DNA of 64,000 nt from Ramlibacter montanisoli (GTDB lineage Bacteria; Pseudomonadota; Gammaproteobacteria; Burkholderiales; Burkholderiaceae_C): assembly GCF_013087525.1 (NCBI RefSeq), contig NZ_JABFCS010000001.1:310001-374000 (forward strand), given 5' to 3'. The notes below the pieces were generated by a model, which saw nothing but the letters and a program-made list of their open reading frames with translations, was not told the DNA's origin and ran no database searches. The translations under genes were made by a program, and so were the position numbers. Of the stretch, positions 33,517 through 42,663 are shown piece after piece (the first letter of the stretch is position 1; the number at the start of each line of letters is the position of its first letter).

Positions 33517-34658
33517 GTCCCGGGCAGCAGGATGCTGCGGTCCACGTCGCGGATGTTGGTGCGGCCGCAGAAGGCCATCGACAGGTCCAGCTCGTTGCGG
33601 ATGATCTCCAGCGCGCGCTCCACGCCCGGCTGCCCCATGGCGCCCAGCCCGTACAGCATCGCCCGGCCGATGTAGGTGCCGCGCGCGCCCAGCGCGATCG
33701 CCTTGAGCACGTGCTGGCCGGAGCGGATGCCGCCGTCCATGTGCACCTCGATGCGGTCGCCCACCGCGTCCACGATCTGCGGCAGCGCCGAGATGGAGGA
33801 GGGCGCGCCATCGAGCTGGCGGCCGCCGTGGTTGGACACGATCACCGCGTCGGCGCCGGAGTCGGCCGCGAGCTTCGCGTCCTCGATGTCCTGCACGCCC
33901 TTGAGGATCAGCTTGCCGCCCCAGCGGTCCTTGATCCACTGCACGTCGTTCCACGACAGGCGCGGGTCGAACTGCTTGGCCGTCCACTCCGACAGCGAGC
34001 CCATGTTCTCCACGCCCTTGACGTGGCCGACGATGTTGCCGAACTGGCGGCGCTTGGTCCCCAGCATGCCCAGGGCCCAGCGCGGCTTGGTTGCGATGTT
34101 CAGGATGTTGGGCAGCGTGAGGCGGGGCGGCGCCGACAGGCCGTTCTTCAGGTCCTTGTGGCGCTGGCCGAGGATCTGCAGGTCCAGCGTGACCACCAGC
34201 GCGGAGCAGTTCGCCGCCTTCGCGCGGTCGATCAGCGCCTCGATGAAGCCGCGGTCGCGCATCACGTACAGCTGGAACCAGAAGGGATGGCGGCCGGTCG
34301 CCTCGGCCACGTCCTCGATCGAGCAGATGCTCATGGTGGACAGCGTGAAGGGGATGCCCATCTTCTTGGCCGCCTGGGCCGCGAGGATCTCGCCGTCGGC
34401 GTGCTGCATGCCGGTCAGCCCCGTGGGCGCGATCGCCACCGGCATGGCGACCTCCTGGCCGACCATGGTGCTGCGCGTGCTGCGGTCCTCCATGTTCACC
34501 GCCACCCGCTGGCGCAGCAGGATGCGCTCGAAGTCCGCCTCGTTCGCGCGGTAGGTGCTCTCGGTCCACGAGCCGGAGTCGGCGTAGTCGTAGAACATGC
34601 GCGGCACGCGCTTCTTGGCGAGGACGCGCAGGTCCTCGATGTTGGTGATGACGGGCAA
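33510..34658 (-). CDS. lldD: FMN-dependent L-lactate dehydrogenase / alpha-hydroxy acid dehydrogenase
   Basis: 382 residues, intact. The catalytic histidine is in VSNHGGRQLDG, with MPVAIAPTGLTG, FQLYVMRDR and MDGGIRSGQHVLKA for FMN and substrate binding. These enzymes oxidise L-lactate or a similar 2-hydroxy acid and feed electrons to the membrane chain or to oxygen. The LLD subtype is the best match but glycolate- or mandelate-type activity cannot be ruled out. Confidence 0.87.
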   Translation of the reverse strand: MPVITNIEDLRVLAKKRVPRMFYDYADSGSWTESTYRANEADFERILLRQRVAVNMEDRSTRSTMVGQEVAMPVAIAPTGLTGMQHADGEILAAQAAKKMGIPFTLSTMSICSIEDVAEATGRHPFWFQLYVMRDRGFIEALIDRAKAANCSALVVTLDLQILGQRHKDLKNGLSAPPRLTLPNILNIATKPRWALGMLGTKRRQFGNIVGHVKGVENMGSLSEWTAKQFDPRLSWNDVQWIKDRWGGKLILKGVQDIEDAKLAADSGADAVIVSNHGGRQLDGAPSSISALPQIVDAVGDRIEVHMDGGIRSGQHVLKAIALGARGTYIGRAMLYGLGAMGQPGVERALEIIRNELDLSMAFCGRTNIRDVDRSILLPGTY

Positions 34659-34765
34659 GAGAGGTCTCCTCGGCTATGGCGGGGAATCGTAGCGGCTCCA
34701 GCGCGCGCCCCTGAAGTTTCTTGGCGGGCGCAGGACGATTTCTCGTCCGCGCCCGGACATCGCCC

Positions 34766-36162
34766 TCAGGCGCCCAGGCGCTTGTGGTGCCGCGCGATCT
34801 GCGCGCGCACCTGCGCCGGGGCCGTGCCGCCGAGCGTGTTGCGCGCATTCAGCGAACCCCGCAGCGACAGGGCGTCGTAGACGTCCTTGCCGATCGCCGG
34901 GTTGAACTGCTGCAGCAGCACCGCCAGCGGCAGCTCCGACAGGTCGCAGTTGTGCGAGACGGCGGCCTTGACCGCGTGCGACACCGTCTCGTGCGCATCG
35001 CGGAAGGGCAGGCCCTTCTTCACCAGGTAGTCGGCCAGGTCGGTGGCGGTGGCGTAGCCCTTGAGGGCCGCCTGCTCCATGGCCTGTGGCTGCACGGTGA
35101 TGCCGCCGGCCATCTCGGCGAAGATGCGCAGCGTGTCCTTGAGCGTGTCGACCGTGTCGAACAGCGGCTCCTTGTCTTCCTGGTTGTCCTTGTTGTAGGC
35201 CAGGGGCTGGCCCTTCATCAGGGTGATCAGCGCCATGAGGTGGCCCACCACCCGGCCGGTCTTGCCGCGCGCGAGTTCCGGCACGTCCGGGTTCTTCTTC
35301 TGCGGCATGATCGACGAGCCGGTGGTGAAGCGGTCGGCGATCCTGATGAAGCCGAAGTTCTGCGACATCCACAGGATCAGTTCCTCGGACATCCGGCTCA
35401 CGTGCACCATCACCAGCGAGGCGGCGGCGGTGAACTCGATGGCGAAGTCGCGTCGCTCACGGCGTCCAGCGAGTTCTGGCAGACGCCGTCCATGCCCAGC
35501 TCCCTGGCCACGAATTCGCGGTCCAGGGGATAGCTGGTGCCGGCCAGCGCCGCGGCGCCCAGGGGCAGGCGGTTCAGGCGCTTGCGCACGTCCAGCATGC
35601 GCTCGTGGTCGCGGGCGAACATCTCCACGTAGGCGAGCATGTGGTGGCCGAAGCTCACCGGCTGCGCCACCTGCAGGTGGGTGAAGCCCGGAAGCACCAC
35701 GTCCACGTTCGGTTCGGCGATCTTCAGCAAGGCCTTCTGCAGGTCCACCAGCAGGTCGGCGATCAGGTCGATCTCGCCGCGCAGCCACAGGCGCACGTCG
35801 GTGGCGACCTGGTCGTTGCGGCTGCGCCCGGTGTGCAGGCGCTTGCCGGCGTCGCCCACCAGCTGGGTCAGGCGGGCCTCGATATTCAGGTGCACGTCCT
35901 CCAGGTCCAGCTTCCATTCGAAGCCCCCGGAAGCGATTTCCTGACGGATTTGCTCCATTCCGCGGCGGATGTCGGCCAGATCCGTTGCGGAAATGACACC
36001 CTGCTTTTGCAACATGGCGGCGTGCGCCAGGGAGCCCGCGATGTCCGCCTGCCACAGCCTCTTGTCGAAGAACACACTGGCGGTGTAGCGTTTCACGAGG
36101 TCGCTCATGGGCTCGCTGAACAGGGCGGACCACGCCTCGGATTTGTGATCGAGTTGGCTCAT
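34766..36162 (-). CDS. argH: Argininosuccinate lyase; one frameshift in the middle
   Basis: Last step of arginine synthesis. The fumarase-superfamily signature [14 protein letters not shown] is intact, as are [15 protein letters not shown] and [13 protein letters not shown]. At about 35450 one C is missing in the sequence coding for [15 protein letters not shown], which splits the gene in two. ATG 36162 ([11 protein letters not shown]) fits the family. Divergent from the histidine kinase gene 109 bp away. Confidence 0.96.
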
Positions 36163-36270
36163 AGGGGTTGCACGTATGCGCTGGCGGGTGGGCAGGAGGG
36201 TCGATTCACCGAATAATGAAGGCCGAAGGAGGGCCGGAGCAGGCGCGCGCGAGCGTTGCCTGAAGGTCTG

Positions 36271-37308
36271 ATGGACGACTCGCAACTATTATCCGCGTTC
36301 CAGGAACTGAACCGCCCCGCGAAGGCAGCCCCGCCGCGCCCGGTGATGCTGTTCGACGCCTGCCATGTGGGCGTGGTGCTGCGCACCGTGCTGTTCGTCG
36401 AGGCGGTGATGGCCATCGGCGCGATGTTCTCCGGCCCGAGCCTGGAAGCCTGGGTCGAACGGGTGGCCGTGCTCAGTGGGGCGGCGCTGCCGGCCACCCT
36501 GGGCTGGCTGGCGATCGCCTGCGGCGGCAAGAACGTGTTCGCGCGCCTGCCCGCCTTCGGCCAGCAGGTCGCGGGCGTGCTGCTGGGGGCGCTGGCGGGC
36601 CTGGCGGGCTGCGGCCTGCTGGCCCTGGTGCTTCCGCCCCGGCCCATGCCCTGGGTGGCCTCCGCCCTGGCGGGCGCCTTCCTCTCCGGCATCGTGGTGT
36701 CCGCCCTGGTGCTGCGCGCCAAGGGCCGCATGCCGGCCGAAACGGCGGCGCGGCTGGCGGAACTGCAGGCGCGCATCCGCCCCCATTTCCTGTTCAACAG
36801 CCTCAACAGCGCGATCGCACTGGTGCGCGAGGACCCGGCAAGGGCCGAACACCTGCTGGAGGACCTGAGCGAGCTGTTCCGCCACGTCCTGGTCGCCAAG
36901 GCCGATTCGGCGACGCTGGCGGAGGAAGTGCAGGTGGCCCGCCACTACCTGGATATCGAGCAGGTGCGCTTCGGCGAGCGCCTGCGGGTGGAGTGGGCGA
37001 TCGATCCGGATGCGGGCAAGGCGAAAGTGCCTGCTTTGTTTTTGCAGCCCTTGGTGGAGAATGCGGTCAAGCACGGCGTGGAGCCGAGTCCGACCGGGGC
37101 CGACGTGAAGGTCACGACGCAGCGCCGGGGCAGCACGGTCGTCATCAAGGTGACGAACACGGTTCCCTCGGGGCAGGGACGCCCCGGGCACGGCGTGGCG
37201 CTGGACAACGTGAGGGACCGGCTGCGGCTGCTGCACGACGTGCAGGCGCAGTTCCAGACGGCACTGATCGATGGGCGTTACCAGGTGCGGATGGAGGTTC
37301 CGGCATGA
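36271..37308 (+). CDS. LytS/YehU-type sensor histidine kinase (AlgZ/FimS-like)
   Basis: 345 residues. Four hydrophobic segments fill about residues 25-160 with no large periplasmic sensor domain. The kinase part belongs to the His_kinase family: phospho-acceptor histidine in [15 protein letters not shown]-binding [13 protein letters not shown] and the G box region [14 protein letters not shown]. It forms a pair with the LytTR regulator 25 bp downstream. In Pseudomonas the AlgZ-AlgR pair next to argH controls pilus and alginate genes; the same position here supports a similar name but not a proven role. Confidence 0.9.
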   Translation: MDDSQLLSAFQELNRPAKAAPPRPVMLFDACHVGVVLRTVLFVEAVMAIGAMFSGPSLEAWVERVAVLSGAALPATLGWLAIACGGKNVFARLPAFGQQVAGVLLGALAGLAGCGLLALVLPPRPMPWVASALAGAFLSGIVVSALVLRAKGRMPAETAARLAELQARIRPHFLFNSLNSAIALVREDPARAEHLLEDLSELFRHVLVAKADSATLAEEVQVARHYLDIEQVRFGERLRVEWAIDPDAGKAKVPALFLQPLVENAVKHGVEPSPTGADVKVTTQRRGSTVVIKVTNTVPSGQGRPGHGVALDNVRDRLRLLHDVQAQFQTALIDGRYQVRMEVPA

Positions 37309-37333
37309 ACAATAACGAGGACGGAGGGCAGAG

Positions 37334-38072
37334 ATGGGCCTGAAGATGTTGTTGGTCGACGACGAACCGCTGGCGCGTTCGCGATTGCGTACGCTGCTGG
37401 CCGAATGCAAGGCGCCGGCGGCGGAAGTGGCGGGGGAAGCGGCGAACGCGGCCCAGGCCATGGAGCACCTGCGGCGCCAGGGATACGACGGTGTGTTGCT
37501 GGACATCCACATGCCCGGCGCGGACGGACTGGCGCTGGCGCAGGTGCTGCGCACGCTGCCCGAGCCGCCGGCGGTGGTGTTCGTGACGGCCTATGCCGAA
37601 CACGCCGTCACGGCATTCGAGCTGGAGGCGGTGGACTACCTGACCAAGCCGGTGCGGCTGGAGCGGCTGGAGCAGGCCCTGGGCCGGGTGGAGAAGGCCC
37701 GCCAGGGGGCGCGCCGGCGGGCCCGAGCCGGAACAGGAAGTGCTGGTGATCCAGGACCGCGGCCGCACGGAGCGCGTGCCGGTCAACGAGGTGCTGTATT
37801 TCAAGGCCGAATTGAAGTACATCACCGTCCGCACGGCCGCCAGAAGCTATATCCTTGACGGTTCGCTCAGCGACCTCGAGGAGCGCCACAGCGGCCAGTT
37901 CCTGCGGGTGCACCGCAATGCGCTGGTCTCCAGGCGTGCCGTCCGCGCGCTCGAAAAGCATTTCGACGCGGAGGAGGGCGAGGGCTGGGCCGTGCGCCTG
38001 AACGGGGTCGAAGAATCCCTGTCGGTGTCGCGCCGCCAGCTCAGCGCAGTGCGGGAGGCACTGGCGAGCTGA
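37334..38072 (+). CDS. LytTR-family response regulator (AlgR-like); one frameshift in the linker
   Basis: A receiver domain (phospho-acceptor Asp in YDGVLLDIHMPGADG, FVTAYAEHAVTAFE, YLTKPV) is followed by a LytTR DNA-binding domain (VNEVLYFKAELKYITVRT, FLRVHRNALV). The frame breaks in the linker near 37717, in CGGCGGGCCCG, where one base is missing; restoring it gives PEPEQEVLVIQDRG. Full length is about 245 residues. Partner of the upstream kinase. Confidence 0.92.
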
Positions 38073-38115
38073 TTTCAACAGAGGAACGGGGACTCGCAGC
38101 AGGCATGATGCAAAC

Positions 38116-39324
38116 GTGAGTTCCGAACCTTCCGCTCCTTCCGCTCCTTCCGAATCCGTCGATCCGTCCGAGATCGACGACCTCCCCCGCACCCCCGTGG
38201 ACCCGCGGCAGCCGCCGCACGTGCTGCTGCACATGCCGGCCAACGTGCGCAGCGCGGCCTTGGGCGTCCTGATGGTGCTGGCCGTGCTGGCCGTCCTGAA
38301 ACTCGCCAGCGGCTTTTTCATCCCGCTGATGGTGGGCATGGTCCTGAGCTACGCCCTGTCGCCGCTAGTGGACTGGCTGCAACGGATGAAGATCCCTCGC
38401 GTCGTCTCCGCCGGCGTCCTCATCCTCGGCATCCTGGGCGGCCTCGGCGCCTCCGTCTACTCGCTCTCCGACGACGCCAACGAGCTGGTCGAATCCCTGC
38501 CGGACGCGGCGCGCAAGGTGCGCGATGCCATGCAGCAGGGCAAGCGCAAGAAGCAGGACAGCACGCTGGAAAGCATGCAGAAGGCCGCCACCGAACTGGA
38601 GAAGGCCGCGGAGGAAGCGGGCGGCAACACGCCCGCCACGCGCGGCGTGCAGCGGGTGGTGGTGGAAAAGCCGCGCTTCGACCTGCGCGAGCACCTCTGG
38701 AGCGGCACGCTGGGCTTCGCCAGCATGGTGGGCCAGACGGTGATGGTCACCTTCCTCACCTACTTCATGCTGATCTCGGGCGACACCTTCCGGCGCAAGC
38801 TGGTCAAGATCGCCGGGCCCGGCCTGGCGGAGAAGAAGCTCACGGTGCAGGCGCTCGACGAGATCAACGCGCAGATGCAGCGCTACCTGCTGGTGCAGCT
38901 GGTGGCCAGCATCGCCGTCGGCATCGCCACCGGCATCGCCTTCGCCATCCTCGGCGTGAAGCACGCCGCGGTGTGGGGCGTGGCGGCCGGCATCCTGAAC
39001 CTGGTGCCTTACGTGGGCTCCGTCGCGGTGACCGGCGGGGCCGCGCTGGTGGCCTTCCTGCAGTTCGGCAGCGTGAACATGGCGTTGCTGGTGGGCGGCA
39101 TCTCGCTCCTGATCAACACCATCGAGGGCTACCTGCTGGTGCCCTGGGCCACCAGCAAGGCCAGCAGCATGAACCCGGTGGCGGTGTTCATCGGCGTGCT
39201 GGCCTGGGGCTGGCTGTGGGGCGTGTGGGGGCTGCTGCTCGGCATCCCGATCCTGATGGCCGTCAAGGCGGTGTGCGACCGCGTGGACCACCTCAAGCCG
39301 ATCGGCGAGCTGCTGGGGACCTAG
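38116..39324 (+). CDS. AI-2E family transporter (PerM-like)
   Basis: 402 residues from a GTG start, with about eight membrane helices and the conserved C-terminal block [21 protein letters not shown] and [17 protein letters not shown] cytosolic charged stretch (about residues 130-195, rich in K and E) splits the helices. Family members export small molecules (autoinducer-2 in TqsA, Na+ or H+ exchange in some); the cargo here is unknown. The leader [19 protein letters not shown] is low-complexity. Confidence 0.9.
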   Translation: MSSEPSAPSAPSESVDPSEIDDLPRTPVDPRQPPHVLLHMPANVRSAALGVLMVLAVLAVLKLASGFFIPLMVGMVLSYALSPLVDWLQRMKIPRVVSAGVLILGILGGLGASVYSLSDDANELVESLPDAARKVRDAMQQGKRKKQDSTLESMQKAATELEKAAEEAGGNTPATRGVQRVVVEKPRFDLREHLWSGTLGFASMVGQTVMVTFLTYFMLISGDTFRRKLVKIAGPGLAEKKLTVQALDEINAQMQRYLLVQLVASIAVGIATGIAFAILGVKHAAVWGVAAGILNLVPYVGSVAVTGGAALVAFLQFGSVNMALLVGGISLLINTIEGYLLVPWATSKASSMNPVAVFIGVLAWGWLWGVWGLLLGIPILMAVKAVCDRVDHLKPIGELLGT

Positions 39325-39797
39325 CGAGGAGCCACCGGCAGGTCGAAGTGCAGGACGTCCTCTCGGGCGCCCAGCTTCCCATAGAGCGCGATCGCGGGGT
39401 CGTCGCCATGGTCGGCCTGCACGAAGATCACCCAGGCGCCGCGCTGCGCCGCGATCTCCTGCAAGTGCCGGATCAATGCCGTGGCGATGCCCTGCCGCCG
39501 GTGCGCGGCGGCGACGGCCAGGTCGTAGATGTAGATCTCGCTGCGTTCCTGCTCGAACTTCGGCAGCTCGTAGGCGGCGAGGCCGCCCACCACCTCGCTG
39601 CCCTGCACGGCGGCCAGCGCGATGAAGGTGTCGCGTCCGAGCAGCTGCCGCAGGTAGGCGCTGCCCGGCTGCCTGCGGCCGTAGGTGTCCGGCTCGTCGA
39701 AGGCCCCGCCGAACATGCGCAGCATCGCCCGCATGAGGGACTCGTCCTCGGGCGCGAGCTGGCGGACGGTGGGGGAAGGCGTCGGGGGCATGTTCAT
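39321..39797 (-). CDS. AAC(3)-I-like GNAT N-acetyltransferase
   Basis: 158 residues. The whole length follows the AAC(3)-I aminoglycoside 3-N-acetyltransferase family: [39 protein letters not shown], the acetyl-CoA loop [29 protein letters not shown] and the end REDVLHFDL. This goes well beyond general GNAT resemblance. Whether it modifies aminoglycosides or another amine is not known from sequence. ATG 39797 overlaps the stop of the upstream gene (ATGA); the 3' end overlaps the AI-2E gene by four bases. Confidence 0.83.
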   Translation of the reverse strand: MNMPPTPSPTVRQLAPEDESLMRAMLRMFGGAFDEPDTYGRRQPGSAYLRQLLGRDTFIALAAVQGSEVVGGLAAYELPKFEQERSEIYIYDLAVAAAHRRQGIATALIRHLQEIAAQRGAWVIFVQADHGDDPAIALYGKLGAREDVLHFDLPVAPR

Positions 39798-40147
39798 TCC
39801 TTGTGGGCAGCGCGCCGGCCGAGGCGCGTCAGCAGAACGCCGAGCACGAGGCCCACGGCGAGCGCGCCGCCTGCGAGGGCGAGGTCCTGCGTTCCGAAGG
39901 CGTTCGATGGTGGTGCGGCGGGACGGAGCGCCTGCTGCACCGCCTGCCAGTCCGTGGTCGAGAGCTGCGTCATGCGCGGGGCGTCCGCCAGGCCATAGAC
40001 GCAGACCTCGCCGCCGGGCAGCTTGCAGAAGCGCGCGGGTGGACACTGCGTGAGGATGGCCTGCGGCGCCCCTTCGCCGCACTGGGCGCCGGCGCTGCGC
40101 AGCACCTGCAGCGTCACTTCCGGATGCTTGGTAAGTTGCTCGGGCAT
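39794..40147 (-). CDS. Hypothetical protein with C-terminal membrane anchor
   Basis: 117 residues. The N-terminal part has four cysteines ([23 protein letters not shown]) and [15 protein letters not shown]; one membrane helix lies at about residues 88-106 followed by [10 protein letters not shown]. So the cysteine-containing domain is probably displayed on one face of the membrane. Translationally coupled to the AAC(3)-I-like gene. No known family recognised. Confidence 0.55.
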   Translation of the reverse strand: MPEQLTKHPEVTLQVLRSAGAQCGEGAPQAILTQCPPARFCKLPGGEVCVYGLADAPRMTQLSTTDWQAVQQALRPAAPPSNAFGTQDLALAGGALAVGLVLGVLLTRLGRRAAHKE

Positions 40148-40210
40148 GGCGGGCTCCTGGGGGTTCCAGGGAGGAAGCGTAGCGCGGACGCGACTGCGCC
40201 TCCTTGCTGA

Positions 40211-40621
40211 CTACAGGCGCGCCGCGGTCAGGCTCCACACGATCACCGCCAGTTGCAGGATGTTCACCAGGATCGCCGCGACGTGCGTCCTGCGGAATCC
40301 GGCGATGGCGGCGAGATCGCTGGACTCGATGGCTGCCGCCAGTGCGTCCATCCTGGGAATGATCATCCTGCGCAACGCAAGCGCGAGCAATGCGAGCAGG
40401 GCGGCTCCCGTGGCCAGTGCGGGCCGTCCGGCGAACGCATAGCTGATCGCAGTTCCGCCGGCGGTGACGACCGCCGCGACGTAGTAGATGTTGAAGAAGC
40501 CGCGCACGAAGCGGGCGTCCAGCGGCGTGTCGTGCTTCAGGACGAGCAGCGGGATGGAGCCGAGGATGAAGTAGGTCGTGGTGACCAGCAAGGCCACGGT
40601 GAAGGACAGGGCGGCGATCAT
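40211..40621 (-). CDS. Hypothetical four-helix membrane protein
   Basis: 136 residues with four hydrophobic stretches (about 5-27, 45-65, 68-87, 112-132). [23 protein letters not shown] and [19 protein letters not shown] look like conserved motifs but I do not recognise a characterised family. It stands alone between two small genes on the same strand. Confidence 0.6.
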   Translation of the reverse strand: MIAALSFTVALLVTTTYFILGSIPLLVLKHDTPLDARFVRGFFNIYYVAAVVTAGGTAISYAFAGRPALATGAALLALLALALRRMIIPRMDALAAAIESSDLAAIAGFRRTHVAAILVNILQLAVIVWSLTAARL

Positions 40622-40649
40622 CCGTCTTCCTTTCTATCGCGAGATGTGG

Positions 40650-41081
40650 CTACGTGCGGACCAGTTCGAGCTGGATCCACGGCTGCCAGCCCGCTTTCCT
40701 TGCCTTGAGTTCCCAAAGCCCACCGAGGCGATTCTTCCGGGCATCGAAGCTGCCATGGAACCGGACGGTCTTTCCCTCGATGCTCCAGCGCCGGCCGTCG
40801 AGGGCAAGCACGAAGACTTCGGTCGTTCCCTGGTCGTCGAACGACCTGGCGAAATGCTGCTGCTTGATTGCGTCGAACCCCATGACTTCCATGGAACGCG
40901 TGGGCTGGTTGTCGAAGCGCGCGTCGACGTCATGGACGATGAAATGCCTGCCCGGCAGCCAACGGTAGGTGTCGGTGGCGTACAGGGTGCCGGCAGGGCC
41001 GGCTTCCGTCTCGAGGACTTCGCCGTTGGTGTTCCAGGTGCCGATGAAGACTTCGAACCTGGACATGCGGTTGGCGGGCAT
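40650..41081 (-). CDS. DUF1579-like protein
   Basis: 143 residues. FEVFIGTWNTNGEVLETEAG, TYRWLPGRHFIVHDVDAR and WSIEGKTVRFHGSFD suggest a lipocalin-like beta barrel of the DUF1579 type. No signal peptide. I choose ATG 41081; ATG 41066 is also possible. Function unknown. Confidence 0.62.
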   Translation of the reverse strand: MPANRMSRFEVFIGTWNTNGEVLETEAGPAGTLYATDTYRWLPGRHFIVHDVDARFDNQPTRSMEVMGFDAIKQQHFARSFDDQGTTEVFVLALDGRRWSIEGKTVRFHGSFDARKNRLGGLWELKARKAGWQPWIQLELVRT

Positions 41082-41103
41082 GGCTTCTCCGTGGGAGTTT
41101 GTG

Positions 41104-41622
41104 CTACGTTGCGGCGCCAATCCGTTGCGTGCCGGTTTCGACCGGCCGGCCAGGGCTCGACACGTCCTCCAGCCGTTCGGCGAAAGCGAGCAGCAGCGGC
41201 GCCGCCTCGATCGGCGCGAAAGCGGCATGCAGCTCGTCGCACAGCCTGTACAGGCGCTCCATTCCATCGGCGGACGAGTCGCCCTCGTCAAAATCGGCCG
41301 CGCGCAAGGCGGCGAGTTCGTGGGGCCAGCCACGGCTCCTCACCCAGGACCACCCGCAGATGGAACGCCGCGACGGCGATGACCAGTGCGTAGATGAGCA
41401 AGCCCTTGGACCCGAACGAAATGGCCCAGCCCGCAAGGATCAGGGCGACCGATACGTACATCGGATTGCGACTGTAGCGGTAGAGCCCGACGACCGCCAG
41501 CATCCTGGGGGCGCCCAAGGAGCGAGGGTACACCCAGAGACGTAGAAGTCCCGGACGCACCAGAGCAACCCGAGGATTCCCAGGGCGAACGCACAACGGC
41601 CGAAAACCTTGACGCAGGTCAA
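41104..41622 (-). pseudogene. Remnant of an isoprenylcysteine-methyltransferase-like membrane protein, fused to an unrelated fragment
   Basis: The first part reads FGRCAFALGILGLLW and, after an indel in the C run near 41514, GLYRYSRNPMYVSVALILAGW and HLRVVLGEEPWLA. That is the ICMT/PEMT-type methyltransferase core (RNPMY, GEEPWL). The expected C-terminal end (Y.R.VPRW) is missing. Instead another frame continues with HELAALRAADFDEGDSS and LYRLCDELHAAFAPIEAAP up to 41104, which looks like the end of a different gene. So besides the probable sequencing indel there seems to be a real deletion or fusion next to the cassette array. Confidence 0.55.
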
Positions 41623-41641
41623 AGCCGAACGGCCAAACGCG

Positions 41642-41671
41642 TTGACAGCATTCGCCTTTGTCCACTATTTT
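41642..41671 (+). promoter_or_regulatory. Near-consensus sigma-70 promoter
   Basis: TTGACA and TATTTT are separated by 18 bp, 27 bp before the ATG of the secreted protein gene at 41699. The local base composition is less GC-rich than the flanks. Confidence 0.5.
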
Positions 41672-41698
41672 GAGATTCCACTTCAAGGGACCAAATCC

Positions 41699-42259
41699 AT
41701 GAAAGCCATCAAAGCCATCGGCAGCGCAATCGCCATCGGTTTGCTCCTCATAGCCACGGCGCAGGCGGCCAACGTCTACAAGTTCACGTTCGCAGACATC
41801 GAATATCCTGACGGCACATTCGGTACTGTTCGAGCAGGCGTCAAGATCGTGAAGCGGTCCAACGTCACTGTGTGCGACTATTTCGGCCCGAGCGATCAAT
41901 ACTTGGGCCAGTATCAAAATACGGACAATTCATCCACCGATGCGCCTGTCGTGAAGCCTATTGTCTTTCTCGTTACCCGAGCCGCGTGGTTCGCTAGTCA
42001 TTCGTCGCCCCATCGCGGGAACCGGCGCGGGCCCATCGGCGTGCGAGGCGCGAAGAGAGCAATATCTCGTGGCGCGCCACTTCCTCCACGCGGCCACTCA
42101 GGCCGTTGGTGTGTGAAGCACAATCTTGCGCGAGTAGGTCATGTGCGCTGTAGCGTGAAGGTGACCGGCACGTTGCGGCAAGGGGCCGCGCGGTGCACGA
42201 TTTCAAACGGCACCGTGCGACCCCTTGCCGCAACGTGTCCGAGTCGACCGACCTGTTAG
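41699..42259 (+). CDS. Small secreted protein, probably 3'-truncated at the cassette array
   Basis: It starts with a signal peptide, MKAIKAIGSAIAIGLLLIAT then AQA, and a beta-rich part ending near residue 92 (VTVCDYFGPSDQYLGQYQ, NTDNSSTDAPVVK). From about residue 95 the sequence turns arginine-rich (SHSSPHRGNRRGPIGVRGAK) and the frame finally stops inside an attC site at 42259. So the last half is most likely not native: the true 3' end was probably lost when the cassette array joined here. It has its own promoter. Function unknown. Confidence 0.42.
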   Translation: MKAIKAIGSAIAIGLLLIATAQAANVYKFTFADIEYPDGTFGTVRAGVKIVKRSNVTVCDYFGPSDQYLGQYQNTDNSSTDAPVVKPIVFLVTRAAWFASHSSPHRGNRRGPIGVRGAKRAISRGAPLPPRGHSGRWCVKHNLARVGHVRCSVKVTGTLRQGAARCTISNGTVRPLAATCPSRPTC

Positions 42260-42261
42260 AC
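42148..42261 (-). other. attC site A (outermost), damaged R' core
   Basis: R'' GTCTAAC (minus strand at 42261-42255) is intact, but the R' core at 42154-42148 reads GCTACAG instead of GTTAGAC. The long imperfect palindrome is about 89% identical by eye to site B. The damage to the G/TT crossover bases should stop it from recombining as a normal site. Confidence 0.8.
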
Positions 42262-42270
42262 AGCACCGGC

Positions 42271-42570
42271 TCAGCTCTCAAACGGATCCTCCCAGCCTGG
42301 CCGCGGAATTCTCGGAATGCGAGGTATCGGCGGAATTGGAGGAATCGGAGGTATGGGTGGAATGCGAGGGATTCTCGGAATCGGCGGCACTCGCATGGCG
42401 TTCCGGAGAATGTACTCCCCGTCGACAAGTTCGCCCACGTACTGGCCGTCGTGGCCCCACACGCTTCCGTCTTGTTCTACCCACCCCAGATACTCGCTGC
42501 TCGGGCCAAAAAACGATCCGTTTCTCAGGAAGCCCACAGGCGCGCCGTTCCACCGAAAGATGTGTGTCAA
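42271..42570 (-). CDS. Beta-flower-like small protein with a PIP-repeat tail (cassette gene)
   Basis: 99 residues from TTG 42570, chosen because GAGGAGA lies six bases upstream and the family starts near THIFRWNGAPVG. The core has short repeats of the 4-fold beta-flower kind: GFLRNGSFFGPSSEYLG, VEQDGSVWGHDGQYVGEL and VDGEYILRNAMR. The tail is a run of proline-isoleucine-(proline/arginine) triplets (about residues 68-90), encoded by short tandem DNA repeats. Second gene of its cassette, followed directly by attC A. Function unknown. Confidence 0.65.
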   Translation of the reverse strand: MTHIFRWNGAPVGFLRNGSFFGPSSEYLGWVEQDGSVWGHDGQYVGELVDGEYILRNAMRVPPIPRIPRIPPIPPIPPIPPIPRIPRIPRPGWEDPFES

Positions 42571-42663
42571 AGCTGTCTCCTCTGTGCTGTCTGACGTAGG
42601 AATGACCGTCGCGCGGTTAGCGGGCGGACGCCCACCCATAGGACCCCGGCATCGCTTGCCACT

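Noticed and set aside
42300-42400. Tandem GGAAT/GGAGG-type repeats as a CRISPR or VNTR element
   Set aside because: They code in frame for the PIP-type tail of the beta-flower-like cassette protein. They may vary in number, but nothing indicates a separate element.
41994-42428. Minus-strand frame spanning attC A
   Set aside because: It runs through the palindrome and out of frame of the beta-flower gene. No domain was recognised.
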